From assembly GCF_036373705.1 (NCBI RefSeq), contig NC_089857.1, forward strand, positions 30,238,284 to 30,302,283: a DNA stretch of 64,000 nucleotides, given 5' to 3'. A model generated the notes under the pieces. It had not been told where the DNA came from. It searched no databases and saw only the letters and a list, made by a program, of their open reading frames with translations. Source of the stretch: Amia ocellicauda. Taxonomy: Eukaryota; Chordata; Actinopteri; Amiiformes; Amiidae. The position numbers and the translations under genes were made by a program. Below, in pieces: positions 26,567 to 39,540 of the stretch; position 1 is the stretch's first letter; each line of letters starts with the position of its first letter.

Positions 26567-28630
26567 GCTGAACTGGGCACTGACCGCCAGAAGCAAATAG
26601 TGCTGCTAAAATAAAAATGAAAACCTTACCTGTGGGAATACATATTTTTTACACTTGTAGTATTAACTGAATAGTATTAATGTGTGTGGCTTGAATTTAA
26701 TGTTAAATACCAGTAAGGTTTTACCGTCCACATATGTTTGCTTCTGAGTTCGTTTTTATTTTTTGATATCGGATGAAATTATTTCTCAGTTCAGATGATA
26801 ATCAAATGTAAAACGTGACTTTTGTACTTGGAAGCAGATGCTCTGAAATGGGTTTTAACCATTAAGTACTGTGCCCTCTTTAAGTCCACTGGTCAAATGC
26901 AGATTCAGTAATCTGTAAGATCATTTTAGATCCTTTAGTAAGCAGCGATTGTTTTCAATTAATGATAGCGATACAAAAACGGTCAAACCACCTGCGGCAC
27001 TGCATCCAGTCATGTGGAACGCAATCCCTGATTTGAAATTTTGTTCACCCATACATCCAGGTTCTGAGATGCTTGATATGCACTTTACTTTTTCACGCTG
27101 AACATTTTCAGAAATAATGGATTAATCACTTAAAAAAATATATATATTTGTTTTCAACTGCAGCGCATAAAACACTCACTCCTTTTAATGAGGCACCTAT
27201 GTGGGTGGAATATAGAATACTGTAATACTTTCTGCTGTCTGCTTATCCATTTAAAAAGGTCCCGAAATGCCACGTGGATTGTCTCAAAGCAAGTACTGTG
27301 ACACATTTAAGTCAAGTCAGTAACACACTAATCCTTCAACCAAAAAGCTCTTTTTGAATCAGAAATTAGCTACAAAAAAAACAAAAGAAAATCACTGGCA
27401 AAACTGTCTGAAGTACTGTTATCTTTGTATGAAGGCCCAATATTTTCAAGCAAATACACTTTTTCTCAATTTTTCTTGAGTGTTGTGACTGATGGAATGG
27501 TATTTTCTTCAGTCCTGACTTTTCCATCTGCTCAGCGGGAGGTTTTGCATGTTGTGTGAGCTTCAGCTTCAGCCATTGAAAAGAAAGAAAGGCCAAAATT
27601 TTGTTCCGGGTTTTGTTCGTGTCAATTCTAAACTGGGCTTCGTCACTTGAAATGTGAATTCAGTTCCTTGTGATGCAAGTGTTCAAAGTTATGGTGTGAA
27701 GAAGCTGAAATGCAAGTTTCAGGTGACTTGTTAATAGTAATTTCAGTGGTTATTGTTTTATTGTTTATTCTGGATTAAACACTTCTTTCTTGTACGTGTG
27801 TTCTTAAGAATTCCTGTAAGAACTCTGTCCTTCACTGACAGAACTGTTCAGATGGTTTCTGTTCATATCTGCCACTGTATTCCTTTGGTGTCTGCTGTTT
27901 TAAAACTGCAAGTGTAAACCAGTGTAATGTAGTGTTTTTGAATGCAACCTAAAAAATGGCATTACCAGTACCAATATACTTTATAAATGAAAGCCGTTTC
28001 AATCCTTTGTGGATACTGTCTTATTAGATATATTTATGGAATAGAACCCAGTTTTGGCTTGGTTTGTGAACACTGAAAATGAATACCTGGCTGGTACAAA
28101 TCATGGAATCATTGTGGTTTAACATTTATCCATTTATTTTTTTGTAGAGACTTGGTCTCATTCAAGCTAAATATTAGCAACCTTTTTTTCTCTTTTAATT
28201 CTGTCCAGGTAAAGCAAATCTTCGAACTATGTGTTGTTGTTGTTTGTGTATTGTTTATTTATTTAGTTTTTATGGGCTCATTTAATTTTGTGCTGTGAAC
28301 CTCTTGAGTTTCCTTTTGTCCCACATAGAACTGAAACCACAGTAACTGTCTGAACATATACATTTAACTCTGCCAGTGTATTATGGTTTGGGAACTTAGC
28401 TACCATGCAAAAATTGAGCACTACTGGATTGTAAGTTTATAAAGCTATTGGTATGATGTATGTTTGATATGCTGGTACTGGTAGATATTAATGTTTTTTT
28501 TCCAACATGTTTGTTACTGGGTAAAAGGGACATTTTACAAAATAATATATTTATGCTACAGTATCAAAACTAATAACTGTTTTGTTGCTTTAGATGCTTT
28601 GGAAAAAATAAATCTTATTGCACATAATGT
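26567..28630 (+). other. fktn: FKTN 3' UTR
   Basis: A long AT-rich region without ORFs follows the stop. AATAAA at 28607-28612 and a second at 28984-28989 are candidate polyadenylation signals; an early AATAAA-like site is near 26610. A 3' UTR of about 2 kb is in keeping with the long FKTN 3' UTRs known in mammals. The end is inferred. Confidence 0.5.
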
Positions 28631-28989
28631 TTGAGTTACTAGGACCAGTGTCGTAATTTACAGTAAACTATCTAAATCCTTAAGATTATCTTACATTTGT
28701 ATATGTATTGTTTACAAGGGCTTGGAATTGAATGTAAATCAAAGTCCTTTTTTTTTTTTTCTGTTTTCCAAATCCATTTGAGGAGGAACAGTTTTTCGAG
28801 GTAATTTATAGAAAGAATATTTCTGTAGTTGCTCTAAATATTGAGAATGTATTGGTCTGTGAAAATGTGCTTACACAAACGACATGATAGCAATAAGGGT
28901 ATGGACTCTGAACAATATTTCAATACTGTATCATTTCAGGGTTTTCTGTTATCCTTTGTGATATTCATATACCTACAGTACTAAATAAA

Positions 28990-31785
28990 GCAGGTCCATT
29001 ATCATTCTGTCTTTACAGTCATCTTTTAACGATTATCACAATACTTAATTTTCTTTAATTCATGTATGGTTATCATTGCTTCCTTTCTAAAGCTGCCTAA
29101 TGTGATTTATTGTCCAACAAATTACCACTGTGTTTCCACATCCTATTTAGCCTATATCATTACTGGACAGCAGCTGGTTTATAATATATAAAATAAATAA
29201 CTTATAAATACAACATAATTGTAGTCATAAGTGTTATTCCAGTATCAAATCACTTATCCAACACATACAAATATGATTGAATTTTACAGGATTTGAATAT
29301 TAACCTCATAAACAAAATCACAACATACATTGTGCAACAAACTCAGAGAAACACAGTGGTGTCTTTCAGCAGGAAGCATAAGTCTGCCGCAGCCTTGAAG
29401 TTTATGCGGCGTGTTGGGGGCTTTGAAACCTGTTCCAGCAACACTTAAGTACGTGCAGCTACTGGCACACGTAACAATAGAGCACATTTTCCCTGAACAG
29501 ACTCGGGTAACCATTTAAACATGATTTTCTGTAGGAAAGAAAATGTGCATTCTTGGGCAGGCTAGTGGAAATCTTGGGCTTAGAATATGGAAACTTAATC
29601 CATTTGCTACAAATCCACACAACCTCTTACAATCTCCAGCAATTCTCTGCTTGCAGATGATCAAATATTCACAACTAATGGAAGTCTGAAACTGAGCCAC
29701 TTACCAAGCAGATTGTGTGACCATCTCCATCGTGATTTACAAACAAGACAACCTTTATGGATAAAAATCAGGTGTGGGGAAATCATAATAAAACATGGAT
29801 TTAATTATTATATATTCATGTTAATAAACAGCAACACTGATTATTTGCCTAATTTACCCTAATTAAATAACTTCTGAAGCAGGTTTTAATTCATAGCGTC
29901 TCCCTCTAAACCGAGGATTATTGCTGAAACAGACATCCCCTTGGTATTTTACACACTACTATAGACGACTTTGATTGTATTGATTTATGTTAATATGAGA
30001 AATCAAATCAATTAATTGGCTTTTCTGTTATACGAAGGTTAAGAGAGCTATCGCTTAAAGAATCAGTCTATCATAATTCTAATTAATCCACTGATGGTGC
30101 TCATCAACTGGAAGAGCATGCCTGAGTCAGGGTGTGAGTTTAAGGTTTTAGCAAGAGCCCAGTATCCTGTGAAAAGCCATGGGCTGATTCTCAAATCAGT
30201 CGCAAGACGAGATCAGCTGCGAGGCACAAACAGAATAAGATGAGCCCGGCTGCTTCCCTTATCAGACAGATAGAAAACCACCTTGTTACGTATGGTTCGG
30301 ATCTGTCAATACACTTTATCTCTGCACTGGGGAGCCCGGGCTTTACACAGCTGCCGGTACAGTGTGTCCCACCGCAATCTGGGAACTGGAAGGAATGAAG
30401 GACAGCTCGGGCAATTATTATTTCTAACAAGCTAGGTGAGGCATGGACTATTTATGCCCTCGCTGTGTAAGGTGAGAATAAATCAGTGCATTTTACAACC
30501 TGCTGTCGTCGATGGTCTCGAGGCGTTTTTTGGAATCGAATGGGTTAAAGGCCGTGGTTTCTTTCTGACCATGTTGAAAACTTAGGCCTGGGAGTCATGT
30601 CCTAAAATAATTCCATTTCAACATCATCTGTCTCTTTTTACAGCATAGTGTACAACACAATAATATATAGCTATTCTTTCTACCACTCAGTTTAGAGACT
30701 GGTTTGTCCAGGGAACAGAAGAGAGCAGGTGGACTCTGCCATTCATAACATGTGAGGAATGCCTCCTTTCAAAGGGACCGCTACTGCTGTGTTTACAACG
30801 AGTTAGAGAAACTTCTGGAAAATCAAATACGTCAGGTTGTAAATGTGCCACAGTGTTCGTAAGATGAAAGCTGTGTGGAGGCCGGTAGAGCATTTTATTG
30901 TGTATGAGCTGGGAGCTGTGGAAACAGTTTATTTTGTACAATGAGGTAATCTAAAAGGATTAAGAAAGGTTTAATGAGGAGAAATAAACAATAATTAAAA
31001 ATACAGTAGGGTTGACATAGACAGAGATTCAATAATGAAAATTCAATTCAGTTTAAGACCTATTGGACGAGATTGTATATATGTAAAAATCCAAAATGTG
31101 TATGTATTTTACGAGTAGTAGAAAGTTGCTTTTTGTTTTTACTAACTCACTGTACAATTCACATCAATGTCAACACAGTTAAACGTTTTCGTCTAACAGT
31201 GCTAATGATTTCATTTTAATAAGCCACTGATGGTGTGTAATTCCATAAGGTCTAAAAAATATGACCTTTAAAGGTGAATTGAAAACACCACTGAGGTCAA
31301 CATCGTTTGCTGATACATTTTCACCCATATAAGTGGTGAAAATACACAGGGTCAATCAAACCTGCACCGATTGAAAAGTAACTGGTGATATCTCCATTTG
31401 GAGAAACATCACAACCTTCTACGTTTACCTTCAGTTCGATAATTACACCCTAGTATTATTAAGCAGGGCATTATGAATATACTGTGGTATTATGATAGCT
31501 GATTCCAATGAAAAACTGTTGGGCAAGCAGTTTCATTTACAGGGTGCAGATATGAGAAGTAGGCAGGCTAAATAAATTCTCCAAACAATAAAACCATGCA
31601 AGCATAACACCTAGCAATTATTGGACAACACAGTGGAAACAGAGTCCTTGTGATTTGTTTTGGATTAAAAGCCATTAAGATGCCTGCTTTATAAAAATAA
31701 TAATAATAATAATTTCAATACCTCAGAATACCTTAACATGAATCAATTGTGCCAATATTTATATATCTGTATATGTATGTATATG

Positions 31786-31822
<37 letters not shown>

Positions 31823-34800
31823 GTGTGTGTGTGTTAATACATATATTTTTAAATCTCTCTAAAATGGTGTATTGCTGCAACATTTTATAATACAAATGTC
31901 TTTTCTTGACAGTGGGTTTTATATTGCAGCTAAACTGATAAGGCTTCCCCTTACATGCTTAAAAGGTAATCTTTCATTAACACAACAATCCCCTTATCGT
32001 GCTCTCACAGAGTGTCGAAAACGCTTATCTTCACGAGCCAGCAGACTAGAGGGAGCTCTCGCAGGAATGAGGGGGAAACAAAACAAAGGAAGCCCAGGGG
32101 CATTGATTCCTGGCAGCAATGTCTTCAGATTCTGGGCTCAAAACCATAAATAACTCCTAACTTTCGCTTCTGACCACCATGTAACACCAAATGACTCTGC
32201 TATATAAACAGCCAGCACATGTGACACAAAAGGCCACCTTTAGCTGCAACAAAACTAAACAAACAAAAAGGGGCATTTAAACGTCAGCTCCACACATCAA
32301 TCCCAAGAAAACATTTGCTTAATGGTTCCATAATTACCCTGCCACACTTTTTCTTCTTTTTTTAATGTAAGTGAGAGATTTACCGTGAGAATGGTCATGT
32401 TGTCCAAATCTAGCTTTCAGATTTTTTTTTCCTGCACTCTGCAAGCTAAGGATCATTTGTATCTCTAATAGTCTGTCCTTTTCTGAACACAACTATTCAT
32501 TGGTAGTGTGCAGAATAACAGTATTGATTTTTGATTTTTTTAAATGATCTTGCTTGCCTGGCATATTGAAACATACATGAGTATAAATACAGAATATCAG
32601 TGGTTATTGTGACCTTCAAAAATGTAATTAGTAAAATATTTAGTTTCTTTCAAATTCTTTCATTATTCCATTTGTTTAACAGGACTCCTAATTCTTTAGT
32701 GTATAGCCTACAGGAATGGTCATATATGTTTTACTGTGAGTAAACAACCTCTTGAATGAAAGAACTAGACAACAATTACAACAACGGACTTCCAGCATAC
32801 ACAAAATAAACCCTAATAATTATCTTTTAATTTAAAACCAAACAAACATGTTGCTGATATGAAGATTGTAGTATTTAGCCAAGCTGATAACTACTAGCAA
32901 TTCCAAACCAAGTCAGGTGTTCAAGAAAATATACATGTATAATTCTCGTGATTTTTTCTTGTTAAATAACTTTCTCAACTCCTGCTCTGATATATCAGCA
33001 GCTAATTGAAAACTGCATTTAACCATGAAACTTAGAATGAGCTTGAAAATGTGAAATCAACACTTCATACATTATAACCAGTCTTTCAGGAGAAATTAGA
33101 CAAAACGTGGGGAGGGGTGGGGTGCAAAGAGATGTGAGTTTAGGCCTTTCCAGAAAGCGATGACCCATCAGATAAGGCTAACTGGTCTTTCGTTTTCCGT
33201 TGTGTTGAGCGTAACCCCCCGATGGATCAATTAAAGGCAATCGCCTCTGTGAAACAGGGCGGGGGAGTTTTTTTTTTTTGGGGTGGGGGGTACTTGGCTG
33301 TTGAGTTTTCAGGCCCAGAAAGGAGTAGTGCCCGGCAGTGCAGGTGCAACCTCTTGGAAGTAAAGCAAGGGCAATGAATAGTAAGAATTCAGCTCAGGCC
33401 CACGGTGGCTGTTTTTCAGGCCACAAGATAATCCTCACCAAATCGGATTATGTAAATGACTACTCAACACAGAGGGGGATTCTATGGAAGGCTGCGTCTT
33501 TGAAACAACACTTGAAGGGTGGAAAAAAGTAACAATTGCCTAAACTAGACATTAGTTTTTTTGATCTGTAGGGCTGGGTACAGTGGAGTTGGTAAAAGAG
33601 GGGTAGGCCAAGGAAGGCACAGCTTCCCTGGGGTCCTAAAGCTAGACAGATACAGAAGCCCCCTTCCACTACATTTGTGACCTCATACATCTTATCCCTA
33701 TCCCTGCTCTCTAATTTATGTATGGCCCCCAAAATGGCTCAACAAGATTATCCCACTTGGAACAATACTTGCATTGTGGAGATGTCAGTCCGGGTTTGAT
33801 ATTTTTACCTTTTGTGGTCAATCAACCAGTCACGATGTAAATTTTTTGGACACCTTCTCCTGTTAACTTTCTGAAAACTGAGATGGGGATATGGGGAATG
33901 AAATGTTAAACATCCCCAACATGCACAGAGTTCCATGTGGATTGGAGAATGAAAGAACAAAAATTGACACTCAAATCCAAAGTTAATCACTCCGAGCTCA
34001 ATGGAAAACCTGTTTGAGAAACGTTTAGGCGACCTGTTACTATGGGCATCTGGATTAGTAACAATTTAAAAACTCAGAGAGAAGAATTGAACCAAGACAG
34101 AGGTGTAGATAGTATTAAAAAAGGACACAAGCTATTGAAAGCTTTTGACAGAAGAGCAAGTCTAATCCAACTGCTGAACGATACACACACTTAGAGCAAT
34201 AGGAATTGAGTGAAAGGGGTATTACTAGTTAGCTTTCAAAGAACAGAGGTTTGAGTTGACAATTATATATATTACAAGGACTAAAGTCTGTAATAGCATT
34301 TTACACCGTGATTGAAAAGCAAGATAAGAAGTCATGAATATAGACTGGTCAGGGAAATAGTATCAGTCCAAGTTATGTTTGTTTTGTTCCCAGAGGATTC
34401 ATTGGCATCTGTCAGAAGCACACCAGGTATGTGCTATCAAGGAAATTGGACTATATATATTTAATTTACTATTGAAATCTATGTAGAAATGTCCTATTCT
34501 GCTATTTAACATATTTCACTCTTACTCATTCCCACGCATTCTGGGTAAAATAAAGTAGGCTACTGATTACTCATAGTAATCCCTCATATGCTTTTAACTG
34601 AGCAGAAACCTCATCCACCTTATGCATCTATGTATTTTTAACAATTATTTATAATTAATACAAACATTAACTATATCTGCATATCTGTAACACATGACTA
34701 ATGACACATTACATTTGGATTATATATTTTTCAAATTAATTAATGTGTTGTAATTAATTACCTGCCATTTTTAATTGTGTTTTTTTAAGAATGTTTACCA

Positions 34801-36180
34801 ACAAAACATGTCAAGGTGACAAACACCCCAGTCTCTATAATATTAAGAATTGCTCCTAATTCTCTACACAAACATTTTAAGCTAAGAGTTCTGGAACAAT
34901 TATTCTGACAGGAGAAGAAGTTTAGAAGAGTCTTTAGAAATTGGGAGAAGTGTTTAATTTTCTACAAGTGGGCTCAGCATATATATAGTACAATTAGGTA
35001 CAGTACTGGCCTTTTCTACAATGGAATTCAATGTAAAAAGACAGATTGGCATTTTTTCAGAGAGTGGTTGGAGTCATTATCTTCATTGATTGTGAAATGA
35101 AACTCCTTCATAGATGGCCTTGCACAATGGACCAAAATACTGTGGCATTTGCGTGTGTGTTTGATTGCAGATCAATTTTTTAAATTTATTTTATGAATAT
35201 CACCAATGTCACATTCCCCTGCATTTTCCAAATGTACATGGAAATCAACAATACAATCAGACATTTGCCATTATTTGTAAGTTTTCCAGGATATACGGTC
35301 ACCGTGGTTTTCATATTAATGTATCTACAGTACAGAAACAATGAGCATTTTGAGTTGGACCATAATACTCATGAATTTATTCCAAAATGTAATTTGTATT
35401 TTGTTTTTCTGCTCTGCCAGGATACTCATGCTCTTTTTAAATTAAGATGAACATATTAAAAGCAACTCAATAGCAAATCAAGAGGAATGCAGTAGTGAAG
35501 GGATTTTTGACCCTTGGTCAAGATAAGGATGTGACAAATCTGGTAATGTGTTTCTAAGATAATAACAGGTAAATGCATGAAGTCATTAACAGTATATAAA
35601 TAGCCTGGCTACAGAATATGAACGTAGCTGACAATATTCACAGTTAATTGGAAAGATAACCTTTTTTTTGACAGCCTGCAACCCTTGTGAGTGATTAGAA
35701 GGCTGGTGTGAGAGTGTGGGCGGGGATTATAATTGTGTTCTATACAAATGGTACCTCACTCCATTTCCATCATTACAAAAGCTGTGTATTTATTGTGGCA
35801 CTTTCCAACACGAATACTGAATGATAATAATATTGCAAAACCAATCTCATCAAATATGCCTTCAATTCATCTCCACTTGTTGGTGTAACTTATTTACACA
35901 GGAAAGCTGAATATACGGAATATATATAAATATGGGTTTGTACAAGTTTCAAATGAGGTTCCACAAATACACATGCAGTGTTTTACACAGAAATGTCTCA
36001 AAAGTTCAACTCGAAGGGAATGTGAAACAGAAAGAAAGAACAGTGCCTGAAACTGATGACAGTGAACAAATCATAGAGGTTCAGGAGGTGATAGAGGCAA
36101 GGAAATGTAAATACTCTGCATGCTGAAATACATTGCCTGCATTGGTAGAGCTAGGTGATGACACGCGACGCACAATGAGA
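28990..36180. other. FKTN-TAL2 intergenic region
   Basis: Seven kilobases without a credible gene; all ORFs are short and without family features. It holds an (AT)/(GT) compound microsatellite near 31770-31835. A slightly GC-richer block at 30190-30440 has paired GATA motifs, and another block at 33100-33260 contains AGATAAGG (33170-33177). These are candidate TAL2 control elements only by position. Confidence 0.6.
31760..31835. repeat. (TA)n(TG)n compound microsatellite
   Basis: TATGTATGTATA-type repeats run into about 14 TA copies and then a short GTGTGTG tract, in the FKTN-TAL2 spacer. Confidence 0.9.
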
Positions 36181-36189
36181 CTGACGTGC

Positions 36190-36196
36190 TATAAAT
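36190..36196 (+). promoter_or_regulatory. tal2: TATA-like box upstream of TAL2
   Basis: TATAAAT about 30 bp before a GC- and C-rich stretch that would start the putative TAL2 non-coding exon. It suggests a TATA-driven tissue-specific promoter. Inference from motif and position only. Confidence 0.4.
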
Positions 36197-36219
36197 TGTG
36201 AGGGACAAACCCTACTCCC

Positions 36220-36399
36220 CACAGCCCCCCCTCCGCCTCTCCCCTACAGTTAGCCTGTCAGAGAGCTTGAATGTGATCAGAGAGCATGAGGATCTGTCTC
36301 TAATAGGAGCTACGGGGCTGCAGGGAGTAGACTGCCTAATGACCGGACCAAGAACCATCTGTAAAGAAAGAATTTCTGCTCCACTCTTGGCACTTACAG
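36220..36399 (+). other. tal2: Putative TAL2 5' non-coding exon
   Basis: A compositionally distinct block lies downstream of a TATA-like box and ends with a strong donor (CTTACAG before GTGAGC, 36400). The TAL2 coding exon has its own acceptor (AG, 38435-38436) 13 bp before the start codon, so an upstream untranslated exon must exist. This is the best candidate seen in the 2 kb upstream; its 5' end is approximate. Confidence 0.45.
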
Positions 36400-36517
36400 G
36401 TGAGCCCTCTTACACAATATTTGTCTAGCATTTTATGAAACATGTTGAGTATAACCTACAGTACTACTGACCTTGTTTAATTTGAATGCATAAAATATGG
36501 TTTCTATATATGGGGAA

Positions 36518-36518
<1 letters not shown>

Positions 36519-36552
<34 letters not shown>
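36519..36552. repeat. (TG)n microsatellite
   Basis: About 16 TG copies lie shortly after the putative TAL2 5' exon. Confidence 0.9.
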
Positions 36553-36554
<2 letters not shown>

Positions 36555-37721
36555 TGCTTTATGTACATACATTTATGTAAATATTTATTTTTTCATGAAC
36601 ATAATTTTCTTGATGCCTATCATTGGCTCGGTTATTTCTTATTATAGATCATTATAGGTAACCTTAATTATGCCATATTATACATATTACTTAGTAAATG
36701 TATTATTCAAATTAAACATAACCAGAATTTGCATCTTTAATTATGATGTATTCAAGATAATATTGATCTGATACTGACCATACTGGCTCATCACAGTACT
36801 AAAAGAGCGGCTTTACTTGCAAAAATACATTTGTTCCTTAGAATACATTATGATTTATTTTTTCACATTAGCTAGTTAGATACAACAATAGACACTGCAA
36901 AGGAAGTATAATTGCATACCATATCATTGCAATAGATAAAAATAATGTAAACATTTGAATTTAATCAATTAAATGCAAGTGTTCTTTTAGAGTTTTTGAA
37001 AATGGTAATAAAGTATCTTGTACATCTTTAAAAGTCATTTACGTCTTATGCTTGACAATAAGGACTACAGTGAAAATTCATCCCAGATATAAAGCTAATG
37101 ATTTACTCATGCATTTATTTAACTTTCACACTTAGTTGTAATATTCACTTGGTAATTATATTATTTTGATTAAATATGAATGACTTCAAATAACAATGCT
37201 ATACATTTGAAAATGTTCAGCATCCATATTTCATGTTACGTAGAAATAGGTGTTCCTGGACCACGGCATTATCCAGCATATGGCTTTGTGTAAATATGAC
37301 GCAGAATAATAAAAGATGCTTATGTAAAACTGAAATTCCAGATATTTGTTCTATATTATGTTGATTTATTCTATATTAAATACATATATATTTATGAGGG
37401 GCTTATGAATGTTAAGGCACATCAGCCCTTGAGATGTTAAAGCCCATTTTATATTTGTTTAATTCCAGGTATTTTTGGACTTATTTCTTTAAATACCAGT
37501 GTTCACAATTATATGGTCAGTAGTGTCATGTTTTCTAATTGCAGCAACCTTAGAACAAAGGCACACTAAACACTTATAGAAATGTGAATATGTAAATGTA
37601 AAAAAACCTAAATGACATATATGCATATTATTACATGCTGCGTAGACACGTATTTGCTACATGTTTCAATTTTGAAATTAATTAAATTTGCATTATCATA
37701 AACTGTGCTTACAATTAAAAT

Positions 37722-37746
37722 TAATATATATATATATATATATATA
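37722..37746. repeat. (TA)n microsatellite
   Basis: A short TA dinucleotide tract of about 12 copies in the presumed TAL2 intron. Confidence 0.85.
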
Positions 37747-38448
37747 ATTTTTATATTTCAAGAATATTAGATATCTATATTATATACTATTAATATTGTC
37801 ATCATATTTCACTACACATACATAACCGTACATAGAATCAGCAATTTTAAATATATAAGAGTGAATCATCTGTAAATATAAATCATTATCATGGGCAGGC
37901 AATATGCAAGTGTGTCATTATAGAAGGTGACATTAATTAAATACAAAAGGCTTTCCAAATCCATCCTGGGTGATGTTTTGAGTAAAGGATGTTTCAGCTG
38001 AGTAAATTTGTATGTTGTTTGAGAAAATCCTTCGCTGTCCTCTACAGACTAAGCATGTGAGATTGGCTGGATCTCTTCTTGTGTGTGCTAGAGCTGCGGA
38101 TGTGACCTTCTTGTGTATTGGAATAACATTAAAACCTGCCATGGCTCAACATCACCACTAAACTGAGTGTATCCCAAAAACAGGGCCATGGCCCATGAGT
38201 TACATCTACGAAAGTATAGAAATCCATCTATGAACCAGAAATGATCAAAATGTTGACCACTGGTTGTATCAAACTAAACACACTGGTCTCCTCCCCTGAT
38301 CTATAATGGGAATGATTATCCTTGCACTTACAAAGGGCAATCTCATGCTAGCATACATGGCATACATTATACTGTCCAAACCCCCCTTTTCTTCGATGAC
38401 AGCTCACTAATTCCACTCTCCTTTCTTGAATTGCAGACCTGTACCACC

Positions 38449-38784
38449 ATGACCAGGAAGGTATTTACCAACACCCGGGAGAGGTGGAGACAGCAGAATG
38501 TCAACAGTGCTTTCGCTGAGCTGCGGAAGCTCATCCCCACTCACCCCCCGGAGAAGAAGCTGAGCAAGAATGAGATCCTGCGGCTGGCTATGAAATACAT
38601 CAACTTTCTGGTGCAGCTGCTGGACAGCCAGAGCGGGCAGTCGGCCGCCCACTCCCCCAGCTCCCTTCTGCACTTCCTGAGGGGCAATGTGGAGCGCCTG
38701 AACTCCGCCAAGCAGTGGGGGCTCATCAGCGACACAGAGGCCCCGTCCCCGGGTTCCAGCTGCGACAGCTCGGAGTCCTGGTAG
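38449..38784 (+). CDS. tal2: TAL2, class II bHLH transcription factor
   Basis: A single coding exon encodes 111 residues (human TAL2 has 108). Residues 2-54 are the bHLH: basic part [20 protein letters not shown] with the E-box-contacting Glu11 in the T-R-E-R motif, helix 1 to Pro30, a loop with PPEKKLSK, and helix 2 [19 protein letters not shown]. The tail is Ser-rich and acidic ([12 protein letters not shown]). The SCL/TAL1-LYL1-TAL2 subfamily binds E-boxes as heterodimers with E proteins; TAL2 is needed for midbrain tectal GABAergic neurons in vertebrates. The ATG is chosen because it begins the family N-terminus (MTRKVFTN). An in-frame upstream ATG at 38431 lies before the splice acceptor. 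TAL2 rather than TAL1/LYL1 follows from the very short N-terminus and from FKTN next door. Confidence 0.97.
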   Translation: MTRKVFTNTRERWRQQNVNSAFAELRKLIPTHPPEKKLSKNEILRLAMKYINFLVQLLDSQSGQSAAHSPSSLLHFLRGNVERLNSAKQWGLISDTEAPSPGSSCDSSESW

Positions 38785-39540
38785 CTTTCTCCATGGCCTA
38801 AAGAAACAGAGAAAAAAGAAACAGGACTGATGTGTGACTGGAAGCCTGGGACCTAAAAGTGGCTGATTTTTCACTGTTGTTTTGTTACAGCGTACTGTGC
38901 TTCTGCAACACATCGGACCCATCCAAGCCAGGCGATGGTTAATCTTTTTTTTTTTTTTGGTGTGCATCTTAGGTGATCCTACCGTTTCCAGTTTGGCAAC
39001 CCTAGCTGGGGTAGCTTAATGTCCGTCGTCTAGCTATAATGTAGGAAAACTGACAAAAGGCCCAGCAGTGGCACCAGGAAAGCCTGATGGGAAACTCTTC
39101 ATGTTGATGGCGCTGTCACACTAGTTATCTGCATGGATGTTACTTGGGTGTCTTCCCCCATTATTTATTGTTTTCAATGTTATCCCTCTGGTTCGGGATG
39201 TTTTTTTAAAATATAAATAAATAAATATATATATATATTAATTATTTAAGATCTTCATCAGAACTACCCTTTGATAAATATATTCGTTTAAACTTTTTAT
39301 CTAACTGACAGCATAACAATTTACCACATCTAAAGGCATATTATGATGGCTTGTTCACAATGAAAGCACTTGTGCTGACATCTCATGCAGAATTCCTAAA
39401 ATGGAAATATTCAAACACAGAAACACTGAAGCATCCAAACATTGGAGTCAGGCAAGGGTATTAAGTCATACTTGGGGACAGAAATGATCCGTGTCGCCAT
39501 TGTGACATTCCAAATTAATAATAAAAGGCCATGTTGTTTA
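38785..39540 (+). other. tal2: TAL2 3' UTR
   Basis: Non-coding sequence after the stop. AATAAA at 39520-39525 is a plausible polyadenylation signal. An ATAAATAAATA/TA-rich tract lies at about 39213-39240. Confidence 0.45.

Noticed and set aside
38407..38967. A 186-codon minus-strand ORF
   Set aside because: It is antisense to TAL2, long only because the coding exon is GC-rich; no domain is seen.
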